Source of the DNA: Rhizobium favelukesii
GTDB lineage: Bacteria > Pseudomonadota > Alphaproteobacteria > Rhizobiales > Rhizobiaceae
Direction of reading: 5' to 3'
Length of the DNA: 64,000 bases
Assembly (NCBI RefSeq): GCF_000577275.2
Contig: NZ_HG916852.1
Coordinates: 2,421,001 to 2,485,000, forward strand
Shown here: in pieces, positions 26,056-34,237 of the stretch
Numbering within the stretch: position 1 is the first letter of the stretch
How the letters are laid out: the number at the start of each line of letters is the position of its first letter
The notes under the pieces: generated by a model
The model's database searches: none
Seen by the model: the letters and a program-made list of their open reading frames with translations, nothing else
What the model was told of the DNA's origin: nothing
Program-made: the position numbers and the translations under genes

Positions 26056-26361
26056 TTATAGGCCGCGTTTCATCTCGTCTGCCATAACGCGTTCGACCAC
26101 ATCCGGATCGCATTGTTCATCGACGAGAAACTGGCGGATTCCACCATCCCATGTCCGTATGTCGGCGAGGAGATTTTGGAGCTCGTCCACGCCGTTCTCG
26201 GTCAGGCCCTTTGTGCCGTATTCGCTGCCGTCGCGGACATAAAGCAATTCGCCTTCGCTGATATTATCCGAGTTGGCGGTCACCTCTTCGATCAACTCGA
26301 GGTTCTCGCCGATCATCTCAGCGACCTCTTTGAGGGTATAGATGATCCTTGAGCGTGCCAT
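26056..26361 (-). CDS. IS66 passenger hypothetical protein (101 aa)
   Basis: ATG 26361 overlaps the tnpC stop by one base (TGATG), so it is translated from the same message. The acidic product (MARSRIIYTLKEVAEMIGENLELIEEV; DELQNLLADIRTWDGGIRQFL; CDPDVVERVMADEMKRGL) has an N-terminal segment like a small MerR/HTH recognition start (TLKEVAEMIGEN). It is not one of the three standard IS66 proteins. It might modulate transposition; this is inference. Confidence 0.75.
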   Translation of the reverse strand: MARSRIIYTLKEVAEMIGENLELIEEVTANSDNISEGELLYVRDGSEYGTKGLTENGVDELQNLLADIRTWDGGIRQFLVDEQCDPDVVERVMADEMKRGL

Positions 26362-27926
26362 CACGCAGCCTCGTACCGGTCTTTTGCCGGAGTCCACTGC
26401 CACGGGAGCAGTTCATCAAGTCGATCCTTCGGATGGCTCTGGATCCTGGTCAGGACGTCTGTCAGATAGGTCTCTGGATTGTGGCCATGGAGTTTAGCTG
26501 TCTCGATGATGGTCAGGATATTGGCGATGCGCTCGCCGCCCTTGTCTGACCCAGCAAAGAGCCAATTTTTTCTTCCAATTCCGAGTGGCCTCATAGCGCG
26601 CTCAGCTATGTTGTTATCGATTTCGACACGGCCATCGTCAACGTAGACGCTCAAAGCTGCCCATCGCGAGAGAGCGTATCGCATCGCTTCTGCAAGCTTC
26701 TGTTTCTGCGGCAGCGTCGAAAGCGTCGTTTCAATCCAGGCCTTGAGGTCCGCCAGAATGGGTCTGGCGTGTTGCTGGCGCAGTGTTCGCCTCTCGTCAG
26801 CCGACATGCCGCGGATACGATCCTCGATATCGTAGAGTGCACCGATGCGCGACAGAGCCTCGTCGGCGATCGGAGATGGCTTGAGCTTGATCACATCATG
26901 GAACTTGCGGCGCACATGCGCCATGCAGGCAGCTTCGATGATCTGGTTGCCGTAAAGCTTGCTATAGCCAGCATACCCATCCGCATGCATTACGCCGCTG
27001 AAGTGAGCGAGGTGTTCAGCCGGATGCACGCCCTTTCGGTCGGGGCTATAGTAATAGGCGATCGCTCCGGGCGTGGGATCCTGGTAGCCGCTGCCATCGA
27101 ACACATAGACCCAGACCCTGCCGGTCTTCGTCTTTCCTCGTCCTGGGTCGAGAACATCGACCGGCGTATCGTCCGTGTGTATTCGGTCGACGGCCGCGAT
27201 ATGGGCTCTGATCAGCAAGATGAGGGGCGAGAGCAGAACGGACACACGGCCAACCCAGTCCGCCATGACAGACCGGGAGATGTCTATCCCCAGCCGGTCG
27301 TACATCTCGGACAAACGGTAGAGTGGGATATGATCGTCAAATTTGGCGACCATGATGTGTGCGAGCAGTCCTGGTCCAGGTTTGCCTCGCTCGATCGGCA
27401 AGCTCGGCATCTCACCCGATACCATTGTATCGCAGTCCTTACAGACCATGCGCTTCTCGATATGCCGGACGATCTTCACAGAAGCCGGCACATGCTCCAT
27501 CACCTGGACCACCTTGTCGGCCGCCTTCAGGAAGGACATGCCACCACAAGTCGGGCAACTGCAGGGCGCTGTGTACACCTGCTCTTCAGTTGGAAGGCCA
27601 TCCGGCAGAGGTCTGCGTTTCGGCTTGTCGGGGGTATCATCCAGATCTGGCAGCAGGCCTTTTTCGGAACGAGCATCAGCCTCGGCGCGAGAAGCTTCGA
27701 TCTCCTCGAGCATCAGTTCGAATTGCTCAATCTTCCGATCGATCTTTTCCGAGGATGCGCCGTGCTGCCGATGTCGGAGCAGTTCCAGCTGCGCACGCAG
27801 AAGACCGATGATCGAGTCGCGTTTGATGACTTCGGCTTCTTGCGCGCTGAGTTTCGCCGCCTGTTCAGCGACGAGCGCGCGCAATGCCAATAGCTCGTCC
27901 TGACTGTCCAGCGGCGGTGCTTTCAT
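26361..27926 (-). CDS. tnpC: IS66 transposase TnpC
   Basis: A 521-residue IS66 DDE transposase. The N-terminal leucine-zipper-like stretch (LRALVAEQAAKLSAQEAEVIKRD) is followed by a zinc-finger region (CSCPTCGG, CKDC), DRIHTDDTPVDVLDP (first Asp), VMHADGYAGYSKLYG (second Asp) and YVDDGRVEIDNNIAERAMRPLGIGRKNWLF (Glu). ATG 27926 starts the usual N-terminus. The frame is intact. Confidence 0.95.
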   Translation of the reverse strand: MKAPPLDSQDELLALRALVAEQAAKLSAQEAEVIKRDSIIGLLRAQLELLRHRQHGASSEKIDRKIEQFELMLEEIEASRAEADARSEKGLLPDLDDTPDKPKRRPLPDGLPTEEQVYTAPCSCPTCGGMSFLKAADKVVQVMEHVPASVKIVRHIEKRMVCKDCDTMVSGEMPSLPIERGKPGPGLLAHIMVAKFDDHIPLYRLSEMYDRLGIDISRSVMADWVGRVSVLLSPLILLIRAHIAAVDRIHTDDTPVDVLDPGRGKTKTGRVWVYVFDGSGYQDPTPGAIAYYYSPDRKGVHPAEHLAHFSGVMHADGYAGYSKLYGNQIIEAACMAHVRRKFHDVIKLKPSPIADEALSRIGALYDIEDRIRGMSADERRTLRQQHARPILADLKAWIETTLSTLPQKQKLAEAMRYALSRWAALSVYVDDGRVEIDNNIAERAMRPLGIGRKNWLFAGSDKGGERIANILTIIETAKLHGHNPETYLTDVLTRIQSHPKDRLDELLPWQWTPAKDRYEAA

Positions 27927-27998
27927 GCCCAAAAACATAGCCGATTTGCAGCGAAAGCACTAGCGTTTTGCCCCGGATGTCCCTGTAAAATATAGCTT

Positions 27999-28346
27999 TT
28001 AACCCGTGCGGCCAGGGGCGGAAGTCCACGCTGGTCGGCGCCAGTCAATCCCTTCAACAAGCATCGACAACTGAGCCTGCGTCAGATGCGCAACACCATC
28101 TTTCGCCGTCGGCCAAGGAAAGTATCCGCGCTCAAGAATCTTGTAGAATAGGCAGAACCCTTGGCCATCCCACCATAGAAGCTTGATCCGGTCGGCGCGC
28201 TTTCCACGGAAGCCGAAGATCGCTCCGGAACCCGGCGCTTCCTTGATCACCGCCTCGACCATAGCAGACAGACCATCGATACCGCGCCGCATATCGGTCA
28301 CCCCGCAAGCCAAGTAGACCCGTACATTTCCTGTCGGCCCGATCAT
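27999..28346 (-). CDS. tnpB: IS66 accessory protein TnpB
   Basis: A 115-residue IS66 Orf2 family protein: VYLACGVTDMRRGIDGLSAMVEAV, GAIFGFRGKRADRIKLLWWDGQGFCLFYKILERG. The ATG overlaps the tnpA stop as ATGA. The C-terminus ends in unremarkable sequence at 27999. Required with TnpA for IS66 transposition in known elements. Confidence 0.95.
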   Translation of the reverse strand: MIGPTGNVRVYLACGVTDMRRGIDGLSAMVEAVIKEAPGSGAIFGFRGKRADRIKLLWWDGQGFCLFYKILERGYFPWPTAKDGVAHLTQAQLSMLVEGIDWRRPAWTSAPGRTG

Positions 28347-28705
28347 GCAGCCTCAACACACGCGATCAACGATGACAGCGTCTTGCGTTCAATGTCCGCC
28401 GGAACTTTCAAACTGCGACCATTTCGTAGCTGGATCTTGATAAGCGCGGGCGCCCCGCCGGCCGCCGGCATCTGCCCGAGGCTTACTTCGTTGACCAGGT
28501 GGACCGGAAGGAACGTCGCTGACACAGCGAAGTGGCTAAGCGTTTTCCGCCATAAACGGATCTGCGCAGGATAAATGTCATGGCGACGAGCGACATCACC
28601 AATCCGAACGCCCGGTTGATTGGCTTCAGCCAATATCGCCAGCTTCGCTTCCTTCGACCACCGCCGCCTACGCTCAACGCCGGAAATGATCTCCATGCGA
28701 GCCAT
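28343..28705 (-). CDS. tnpA: IS66 accessory protein TnpA
   Basis: A 120-residue IS66 Orf1 protein with an HTH: RRRRWSKEAKLAILAEANQPG, then VARRHDIYPAQIRLWRKTL. ATG 28705 is the first gene of the element; the four genes tnpA-tnpB-tnpC-passenger are tightly spaced and co-directional. Confidence 0.92.
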   Translation of the reverse strand: MARMEIISGVERRRRWSKEAKLAILAEANQPGVRIGDVARRHDIYPAQIRLWRKTLSHFAVSATFLPVHLVNEVSLGQMPAAGGAPALIKIQLRNGRSLKVPADIERKTLSSLIACVEAA

Positions 28706-28810
28706 GCCAACCTCTCAGATCTGATATTAGTGTCAGCACTAATGCTGGTTCTAATGCCAGAACATCGCCTAACTGGCTCGTTCTGCAAAATCCGCTCACC
28801 GGACGCTCAC

Positions 28811-28971
28811 GGAACTTCCGCCCAAGGAGAGCCTGTTCGGAAGCGCCAAAGGATGCCATTCAACACCCGTCGGTCGTCGACACGGGGAACGCCGCGCGGC
28901 TTGTTGGGAAGAAGTGGCGAAATAATCGACCATTCCTGGTCCGTGAGTTCGTAGCGGCGGCGTGTCATCAT
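28811..28971 (-). pseudogene. IS427-type transposase, N-terminal part
   Basis: ATG 28971 behind GAGGAG reads MMTRRRYELTDQEWSIISPLLP, KPRGVPRVDDRRVLNGILW and SPWAEVP. It then meets the IS66 end at 28810, where the frame stops. Joined across the 8-base duplication to 25397-26010 it restores a standard IS427 transposase. Confidence 0.85.
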
Positions 28972-29043
28972 GGCTCCTCATTCGGAAGCCTTGAATCACG
29001 AGGCACGCAAAACGCCAAGAACATTAATGGGTTTACGCCCTAG

Positions 29044-30457
29044 CATTACAGTTGCATTTTAGTTTTGAGATGAGCTCGTCGAGCGGCCGCCTGATGGGCG
29101 CGTCTCCAGCATGACCATGCGATGACGTAGGCGGGGTTTATGCGACGCTGGGCGAGTCTGATGGCGATGCGCCGGACTTCCTGGATAGACCAGCGGATCA
29201 AATCCTGATGGTCGGCATCCGCGGTCTTTTTGGGGGCGTCGCGTCATTGGCGCGGTACCGGATCACCGCCATCATGGCGAAGGCAAGCATGACGAGGGAG
29301 ACGTGGCGATGCCAGCCATGCCATGACCGGGTTTCATTGTGATCGAGTCCGAGCTCGTTCTTGGCGGTCTCGAAGCTGTCTTCGATCGCCCAGCGATGGC
29401 CTTCAACGGAAACGAGCGTCTGGATGTCCGTCCCGGCCAGGCACCATGTGGTGAAGAATGCGAGATCACCGTCGCTGATATTGCGCCGGATCAGGAGGCC
29501 ACGGGTCCAAAGCCCTGATGTCGTCTCGTTGTATTCGTCGGCATCGAGATCGGCGAGTTCACAGTAGGCCCAGTCATGAAGCCGCGCGCCTTTGGTGCCC
29601 TCACCGGCGGAAAGACGTTGCCATGCACTTGAATCGAGATCACGGGCGATCTCCTGCGCTGTGCCGGCGACCGGAGGCTTACCCGACCAGGAGCCGAAAT
29701 GGTGGTCCGATTTAACCCCAAGAACGTAGCCTTTGCAGGCTCGACGCAGGGTCCCTTCAACGTCCCCGACGCCATAGACCGCATCTGCGGCCACCCATGA
29801 AAACGGCACATCGGCTGCCAGCGCACGCCGTATCATCTCGACAGCCAGGCCTGGCTTGGTAGCGAAGGCTGTAGCCTGAGGAACATGAGCTGCTGCCAGC
29901 CTTGCCGGATCGCCGGTCCTGCTTTTGGGCAAGTACAGGGCCCGATCGATAAAGGCATGACCGCGAACGGACACATAGGCGGCGAACACACCGATCTGGC
30001 AGTTCGTTATCTTGCCAGCCGAACCTGTATATTGACGTGCAACACCGCACGATGTCTTGCCCTGCTTGAGGAAGCCCGTCTCGTCGATGACCAGGACCGC
30101 ATCATCCGTGGCGAGGTTTTCTACGACATACTCTCGCACGATGTCGCGAAGTGCGTCCGCGTCCCAGCGCCCGCGCCCCAGAATGGCTTGTTGCCGCCAC
30201 GGGCCGGGATCACCGGCCGCCTCAGCACGCATCCAACCTGTCTTACGCCGCTCGTCACCCAGCAAGCCGTCCAGGAAAAGGTTCGCAGAGGCTGCAACTC
30301 GCTCCTGCGTAAACAGTCTGCGCATGCGAGCCTTCACGTCGCGCAACGATGATGCCCAAAGCTCAAGCGTCGTCTCGATTGATGCACCTGTCATCCATGA
30401 CCTCCGAATCATGGAGACCCATAGATTCAGACCACAGATAGATATGCAACTGTAATG
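29044..30457. mobile_element. IS701-family insertion sequence B, copy 1
   Basis: The ends CATTACAGTTGCAT (29044-29057) and its complement (30444-30457) are perfect. CTAG flanks at 29040-29043 and 30458-30461. The left CTAG is shared with the IS427 element. A near-identical copy lies at 42901-44314 in the same orientation. Confidence 0.92.
29198..30394 (-). CDS. IS701-family transposase B, copy 1
   Basis: A 398-residue DDE_5 transposase, started at ATG 30394 because GGAGG lies seven bases upstream. Motifs are DDAVLVIDETGFLKQGKTSCGVARQY, PFSWVAADAVYGVGDVEGTL and HRWAIEDSFETAKNELGLDHNETRSWHGWHRH. It differs from copy 2 at about five residues (Arg/Trp, Ala/Thr, Thr/Ile, Ser/Pro, Thr/Ala), so the copies are not brand new duplicates. 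Confidence 0.93.
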   Translation of the reverse strand: MTGASIETTLELWASSLRDVKARMRRLFTQERVAASANLFLDGLLGDERRKTGWMRAEAAGDPGPWRQQAILGRGRWDADALRDIVREYVVENLATDDAVLVIDETGFLKQGKTSCGVARQYTGSAGKITNCQIGVFAAYVSVRGHAFIDRALYLPKSRTGDPARLAAAHVPQATAFATKPGLAVEMIRRALAADVPFSWVAADAVYGVGDVEGTLRRACKGYVLGVKSDHHFGSWSGKPPVAGTAQEIARDLDSSAWQRLSAGEGTKGARLHDWAYCELADLDADEYNETTSGLWTRGLLIRRNISDGDLAFFTTWCLAGTDIQTLVSVEGHRWAIEDSFETAKNELGLDHNETRSWHGWHRHVSLVMLAFAMMAVIRYRANDATPPKRPRMPTIRI

Positions 30458-30488
30458 CTAGCAGCCCCTTATACGACGCATACCGCAG

Positions 30489-30856
30489 CTAGCACGACGG
30501 CTTCGCCGTCGAGAATGGGACTGCCGACGCCGAGCCGTTTAGCGTCAGCCTCAATCGCGGGGAAGCGATGCGTCCAGTCATGGCCACCGCGCGTGAGAAT
30601 GCGCACGTTCCCATTGTTGAGATGGACGGCGATCCGATATCCATCCCATTTTGACCTCGTAAATCCAATCAGGGCCGATCGGCGGGCGCGGCTTGAGGAG
30701 CGCAAGGCACTCTTCTATGCGCGCCGGCATAGGATCGAGTGGGAGGCGGGGTTGCGACGGATCGCGCGGTTTTCGTGCGCGCGAACGGGCGGGCGCATCG
30801 GCTTCGCTGGGGAGAGGCTTTGGAGGCTTTGGAGGCTTCCAAGGAGCTTTTGTCAT
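30489..30856 (-). pseudogene. ATP-dependent DNA ligase (LigD-like) relic 2
   Basis: The frame from 30856 reads KAPWKPPKPPKPLP, RKPRDPSQPRLPLDPMPARIEE, LLKPRPPIGPDWIYEVK. One extra A in an A-run then shifts it, and the correct frame continues KWDGYRIAVHLNNGNVRILTRGGHDW, HRFPAIEADAKRLG, LDGEAVVLA. Homology ends at a CTAG (30489-30492), 28 bases before the IS701 copy, so the 3' part was probably lost with a mobile-element event. It overlaps in content with relic 1 at 15287-15530. Confidence 0.75.
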
Positions 30857-31300
30857 CCCCTCAGTCCATCAGGCATTTCCTCGAGAGTCCATACATCACT
30901 TCGGATCGGCCGCCCGGCGTCCGCCTCCTACAACTGCGCTTCTACATACGAATCAAGGAACTCCCAGCGCATGTCAAAAGTAGCGCGCGCTAAGTCGTAG
31001 TGCGAAGCGCCGGATAATGGCAAGTTTGAGATCGTCACCACGGATGGGCGCCGGAGCTGACGTGGAGCGATGCAGGCGTGCGATGCGCCGTCGCTGGTCG
31101 CAGCCCGGAGTTTGTGTGTGTAAGGGCCCCGACGCTGGCGATCCGAGCTGCGATTGTCTGCCAGAAACATTGCCTAGAGCATAGCCAAAATGGCCCCAGA
31201 CTGCTGGCAGGCCCAACGTCATGTCGAACCGAAGAAAGCCGCCGGCATTCGCGCCGACGGGTGCAGTATCCTCAGGCGGGCACTGTCCGTGGCATGCCGA
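30857..31300. other. Gene-poor stretch
   Basis: No supported gene. A minus-strand frame at 30928-31170 has a protein-like C-terminal half (VVTISNLPLSGASHYDLARATFDMRWEFLDSYV) but a poor N-terminus; it may be a decayed fragment. Confidence 0.3.
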
Positions 31301-31618
31301 CTAGAAATTGAAATATAGGCTCACACCTGACCTGCGATGATAGGGGTAATAGTCGCGATAGCCATAATCTCGCGGATAGCCGTAATACCGCGGACGGTAG
31401 CACGAGCCGTAATACCGGCAGTCTCGGTACGCGTACCGCCGATTCTTCCAGTGGCCATACGCATATCCATTACCATGACCGCGGTTTTTGACCTGCTCAA
31501 CGTCGGCGGTGTGGATAGGTGCTGCTTTCGGCACGACGATCGGCATGGCGTTTAGCGGCAGGGCGAAAGATGCAGCCAGGACCATGGCTGCGAGTGTGGG
31601 AAAAAGCTTCTTCATCAT
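31301..31618 (-). CDS. Exported Tyr/Arg/Gly-rich small protein (105 aa)
   Basis: A Sec signal peptide (MMKKLFPTLAAMVLAASFALPLNA) precedes a mature domain rich in Tyr and Arg (YAYRDCRYYGSCYRPRYYGYPRDYG) ending in GVSLYFNF. Such proteins are common, uncharacterised envelope proteins in rhizobia. The Cys pair CRYYGSC may form a disulfide. An in-frame second ATG (31615) could be the start. Confidence 0.7.
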   Translation of the reverse strand: MMKKLFPTLAAMVLAASFALPLNAMPIVVPKAAPIHTADVEQVKNRGHGNGYAYGHWKNRRYAYRDCRYYGSCYRPRYYGYPRDYGYRDYYPYHRRSGVSLYFNF

Positions 31619-31811
31619 CGGCGCATCCTTTCAGGCTGCGAGCCTGGGTTAATAGGCCTTAACCTCGGATGAACAGCTCCCGCTGCGGACTTCCCGAAAA
31701 AACACCGGCCGGCGCGCTGCTTGTGTTTGGCGCAGGTGGTGACCGCGCCGGCCGTTGGTGACTGAGAATAAAAGCGGCACGCCATCATGGCGGCCGGCGC
31801 GCATCTCGCGC

Positions 31812-32079
31812 CTAAAACTCGTTACGCTTCCAACTCGCGTAAAAAAGCAAGTCCCATTTGCCGCGGCTATCGTTGCAGGACTTACACGCAGCGGCAAAAT
31901 TGTCTCTGTTGTCTTTGCCGCCATCGGCACGGCGGCGAAGATGTTCCAGCGTCGCAGCCCGCGGGCGTACGCTCACGCGGCTCGTAAGATATCGTCATGA
32001 ACCTGCGGCGATAGCAGCACTTTCCGCCCTGCCGGTGGAATAGAATTAGCGTGTAGATGCGTCGCGTCTCGGTATCCAT
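31812..32079 (-). pseudogene. HNH endonuclease, frameshifted
   Basis: ATG 32079 reads MDTETRRIYTLILFHRQGGKC, FMTISYEPRERTP. One extra G at about 31945 then shifts the frame, and the rest, ATLEHLRRRADGGKDNRDNFAAACKSCNDSRGKWDLLFYASWKRNEF with a stop at 31812, is in another frame. LEH, DN and CKSCN are HNH residues. The second zinc-like Cys of the N-terminal knuckle is also lost (KCCYRR). A shorter relic is at 21354-21473. Confidence 0.72.
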
Positions 32080-32263
32080 CGGTCGCTACCAAGTACTCGC
32101 CACGTACCGTGCGATGCGGTCGATCGGCGCAATCCATTGTGATTTCCTGAAACTGGGGGCCCATAGCGGAACATGTGCGGCCAGTGATGACGGCGCGCGC
32201 TTCGTGGAACTTGACCGCATCCAGACGCTCGAACTCATCCAGCAATCCCAAATGCCGGGGCAT
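32000..32263 (-). CDS. Possible small hypothetical protein overlapping the HNH relic
   Basis: A frame from ATG 32263 reads MPRHLGLLDEFERLDAVKFHEARAVITGR, QFQEITMDCADRPHRTVRG and EYLVATDGYRDATHL before running into the HNH gene in another frame. It is protein-like in composition but has no recognised family, and its 3' part overlaps the HNH start, so the true end is uncertain. Confidence 0.3.
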
Positions 32264-32268
32264 TCACA

Positions 32269-32475
32269 ATGGACAAGTTGGCGGAAAACGGCGCCATTGT
32301 TGCGGGGAAGAAAGACCGAGATGGCGATATCATGTGGAAAGTGACGGACGTGGGTCTGGAAGAGGCAAAACGCGTTGACTTTTGGCACTATGGAAAGAGT
32401 GTGCCCGAGCCACATGCATTGGCTGATCGAAAAAGGCGCCGTTCGCTTGACAACAGGCTATCGCGACGAGGTTGA
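32269..32475 (+). CDS. Small winged-helix-like hypothetical protein
   Basis: ATG 32269 encodes MDKLAENGAIVAGKKDRDGDIMWKVTDVGLEEAKRVDFWHYG, similar in layout to the second half of a MarR/PadR-type winged helix (wing, then xLTDxGxxEA). The C-terminal 20 residues are basic and overlap the next frame. It resembles the neighbouring 52-residue ORF, suggesting tandem remnants of one regulator family. Confidence 0.35.
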   Translation: MDKLAENGAIVAGKKDRDGDIMWKVTDVGLEEAKRVDFWHYGKSVPEPHALADRKRRRSLDNRLSRRG

Positions 32476-32548
32476 GACATACGCACTGACAGACGAAGGC
32501 AAGGCGGAGGCGCATCGCATCGTGAAGTGGTGGCGCCTCGCTCCCTAA
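32390..32548 (+). CDS. Small winged-helix-like hypothetical protein (52 aa)
   Basis: ATG 32390 encodes MERVCPSHMHWLIEKGAVRLTTGYRDEVETYALTDEGKAEAHRIVKWW, a helix, a beta wing and the YALTDEGKAEA helix typical of winged-helix proteins. It overlaps the preceding ORF by 86 bases in another frame; probably only one of the two is translated efficiently, or one is a frameshifted duplicate. Confidence 0.35.
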   Translation: MERVCPSHMHWLIEKGAVRLTTGYRDEVETYALTDEGKAEAHRIVKWWRLAP

Positions 32549-32748
32549 GCCAAGCTTGACGGCTCAGCGACTTGGATTGCACTCAACCCATCATGTTTCT
32601 GACGGCTGACCACGGATGAATTGGCAGCTGGGGTCGGCGCTGATGGAGGTGCCGGCCTTTTCCTTTGGCACCGATCTTACCCTTGCACGCGTGCGCCTCC
32701 CATATTAGATTTTACTCATATTGCAGTTGGTAGATTAAGGAGGAAAAA

Positions 32749-33054
32749 ATGCCAACGCCGGATGTCCTTTGGAACACCCCTGTAAATGTTCGACTTCAGA
32801 ATGGCGCTGAAAAGTCTTTCGAGAGTATCCACGATACCCTGGACTTTCTCGAAAACGAATGGCCCAAAGCCCACGGTGCTTATCACGATGCAGCCGTAAT
32901 CAGCTGTCGGAATGCCCTTCGGCGACAAACCCCTCCAGCAGTAAGCAAAGAGCTCTTCCTCGCGGCATGCCTGGAGGCGGGCCTTGCTGTTCGGGGCGGT
33001 AACAGGCGGTCGAACGGCGAACGTTTTTTGCCAACCGTTCATCGACATTTCTGA
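32749..33054 (+). CDS. DUF982-family protein 2
   Basis: A 101-residue protein behind an excellent ribosome site (AAGGAGGAAAAA). VNVRLQNGAEKSFESIHDTLDFLENEWP, then AVISCRNALRRQTPPAVSKELFLAACLEAGLAV, fits the DUF982 pattern (Trp-Pro centre, conserved C-terminal AAxEAG helix). Function unknown. It is followed by another small gene 150 bases later in the same direction. Confidence 0.72.
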   Translation: MPTPDVLWNTPVNVRLQNGAEKSFESIHDTLDFLENEWPKAHGAYHDAAVISCRNALRRQTPPAVSKELFLAACLEAGLAVRGGNRRSNGERFLPTVHRHF

Positions 33055-33067
33055 ATGTGACGAAGCT

Positions 33068-33092
33068 GGAACAAAAGACAGGCAGTCGCATT
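33068..33092 (+). promoter_or_regulatory. Possible stress-sigma promoter
   Basis: GGAAC (33068-33072) followed after 18 bases by TT. This is a loose match that could be chance; it lies about 110 bases upstream of the gene at 33204. Confidence 0.18.
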
Positions 33093-33203
33093 TACCGCCA
33101 GAGGCATTCGCCTCGACCCTTCCTATGTCCCAGCGCTGGCCCCGCTCTTCTGGCGGGGTCTCTAGCGATGGCAACAGAGATGTTCTTCATGGAGGATGTT
33201 GTG

Positions 33204-33449
33204 ATGTCTCGCAAACACTTCAGTCGCCGCGATGTGCCCCTGGATTCTGACGGCCTACACAAATGCCACGTAGTTCTAGATGCCATTTGCGAAGAGTTCA
33301 AAATAGAGCCTGGCTCCGAGGAGGCGGATCGCATTGCCGCAATCACCATCGAGCTTTATCAGCAGGGCGTGCGCGACGTTGGCCACCTGAAGCATATCGT
33401 CGACGCCGCACGCGGCCTCGATCTCGACCGAGATGGAACCAAGGCATAG
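33204..33449 (+). CDS. Conserved-looking hypothetical protein (81 aa)
   Basis: ATG 33204 is chosen because GGAGGATG precedes it; the frame is open far upstream without a site. The product MSRKHFSRRDVPLDSDGLHKCHVVLDAICEEFKIEPGSEEADRIAAITIELYQQGVRD is soluble, acidic and helical. I have seen similar small proteins annotated as hypothetical in rhizobia but cannot name a family. A strong terminator follows. Confidence 0.6.
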   Translation: MSRKHFSRRDVPLDSDGLHKCHVVLDAICEEFKIEPGSEEADRIAAITIELYQQGVRDVGHLKHIVDAARGLDLDRDGTKA

Positions 33450-33513
33450 CCCACCGCGTTTTGCGCTTCGCTCGCGGCCTTCTGGACGCGAGCATTCCGG
33501 AGCCCTGACCTTG

Positions 33514-33540
33514 CCCCGCCCATACTGCGGGGCTTTTTTT
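33514..33540 (+). terminator. Rho-independent terminator
   Basis: CCCCGC (33514-33519) pairs with GCGGGG (33527-33532), followed by CTTTTTTT. It ends the transcript of the preceding small gene. Confidence 0.85.
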
Positions 33541-33862
33541 CGACCGCTCAATGACAGCAACGCAACTGCATGGGCTACTCCAAGCGAAGTATGTGCTAAC
33601 CCGAATTGATTACGGTTTTATCTTCGCGGCTGCGGATATGGCCCATGTTTCCTGTCGATGCGAAGGTCGGCGACGTTCGCTAAAACGTGAAATTTCCCAA
33701 ATTCAAGATATGGTATGATTACCCGTTCGAAGACGCTGTCGGAGAATTTATGTCATAGGGCCTGTCCGAACCCCAAATGGGCCTGATGATGGCTATCCTT
33801 CGGCGCGGCCTCATTCGTGATGGCTTTGAACATGGAAGACCCACGTTTCGATAGCTTTCGCT
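33541..33862. other. Gene-poor stretch with short remnants
   Basis: A 55-codon frame (ATG 33551) and a short frame GLSEPQMGLMMAILRRGLIR interrupted by a TAG right after its ATG-TCA start (about 33750) look like decayed small genes. Nothing is well supported. Confidence 0.25.
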
Positions 33863-34237
33863 ATGATTGGCGGCCCTTCTAGTGCGCTGCCCACATCTTC
33901 GTCCCCCTATGCCTATATTGCATACTGGTGGACCGAAGATATCGAGAACTATGGCGACGCCGTCAGGTTCCGCGCCAAGTTGCGCGCTGAGGGTGGCAAC
34001 AAGATACTCCTGGAGGAATACGAGCAAATCTGTGTTCAGCTTGAGGAGGAGCTGCAGTCCTATTTTGACGCTCCCCAAGTCGACCTGCCGAGACGAATTC
34101 TCTCCCCAACCCGCTGCCATGAGCGTATGATGATTAGTGTGCTAATGATACCCTCATTGCACGCGACTTCAGGCAGACCACCCTTAACCCGCCTGAAGTC
34201 TCACCGGCGTCCTGTCGCGAAGGGCAGGACGCGTTGA
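33863..34237 (+). CDS. Hypothetical protein (up to 124 aa)
   Basis: The first two thirds read as a plausible acidic protein (YAYIAYWWTEDIENYGDAVRFRAKLRAEGG, LLEEYEQICVQLEEELQSYFDAPQVDLPRR). The C-terminal third is basic and low-complexity, perhaps read-through after damage. No family is recognised and no strong ribosome site is seen. Confidence 0.35.
   Translation: MIGGPSSALPTSSSPYAYIAYWWTEDIENYGDAVRFRAKLRAEGGNKILLEEYEQICVQLEEELQSYFDAPQVDLPRRILSPTRCHERMMISVLMIPSLHATSGRPPLTRLKSHRRPVAKGRTR

Larger units (their letters stand above)
26011..28810. mobile_element. IS66-family insertion sequence with passenger gene
   Basis: The 12-base inverted repeats GTGAGCGTCCGG are perfect at both ends (26011-26022 and the complement at 28799-28810). 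The 8-base target GGAACTTC is duplicated at 26003-26010 and 28811-28818, as expected for IS66. It carries tnpA, tnpB and tnpC plus an extra gene at the far end. It interrupts the IS427 transposase. Confidence 0.95.
25388..29039. mobile_element. IS5-family (IS427-group) element, split by IS66
   Basis: The ends share GGCGT (25388- and the complement at -29039), with CTAG on both sides (25384-25387 and 29040-29043). Its transposase is in two pieces, 25397-26010 and 28811-28971, separated by an IS66 at 26011-28810 with an 8-base duplication. Without the insert the element is about 840 bases, normal for IS427. Confidence 0.8.

Noticed and set aside
26769..27893. A 374-codon plus-strand open frame
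   Set aside because: It is antisense to the well-supported IS66 tnpC and has no family motifs; high-GC shadow frame.
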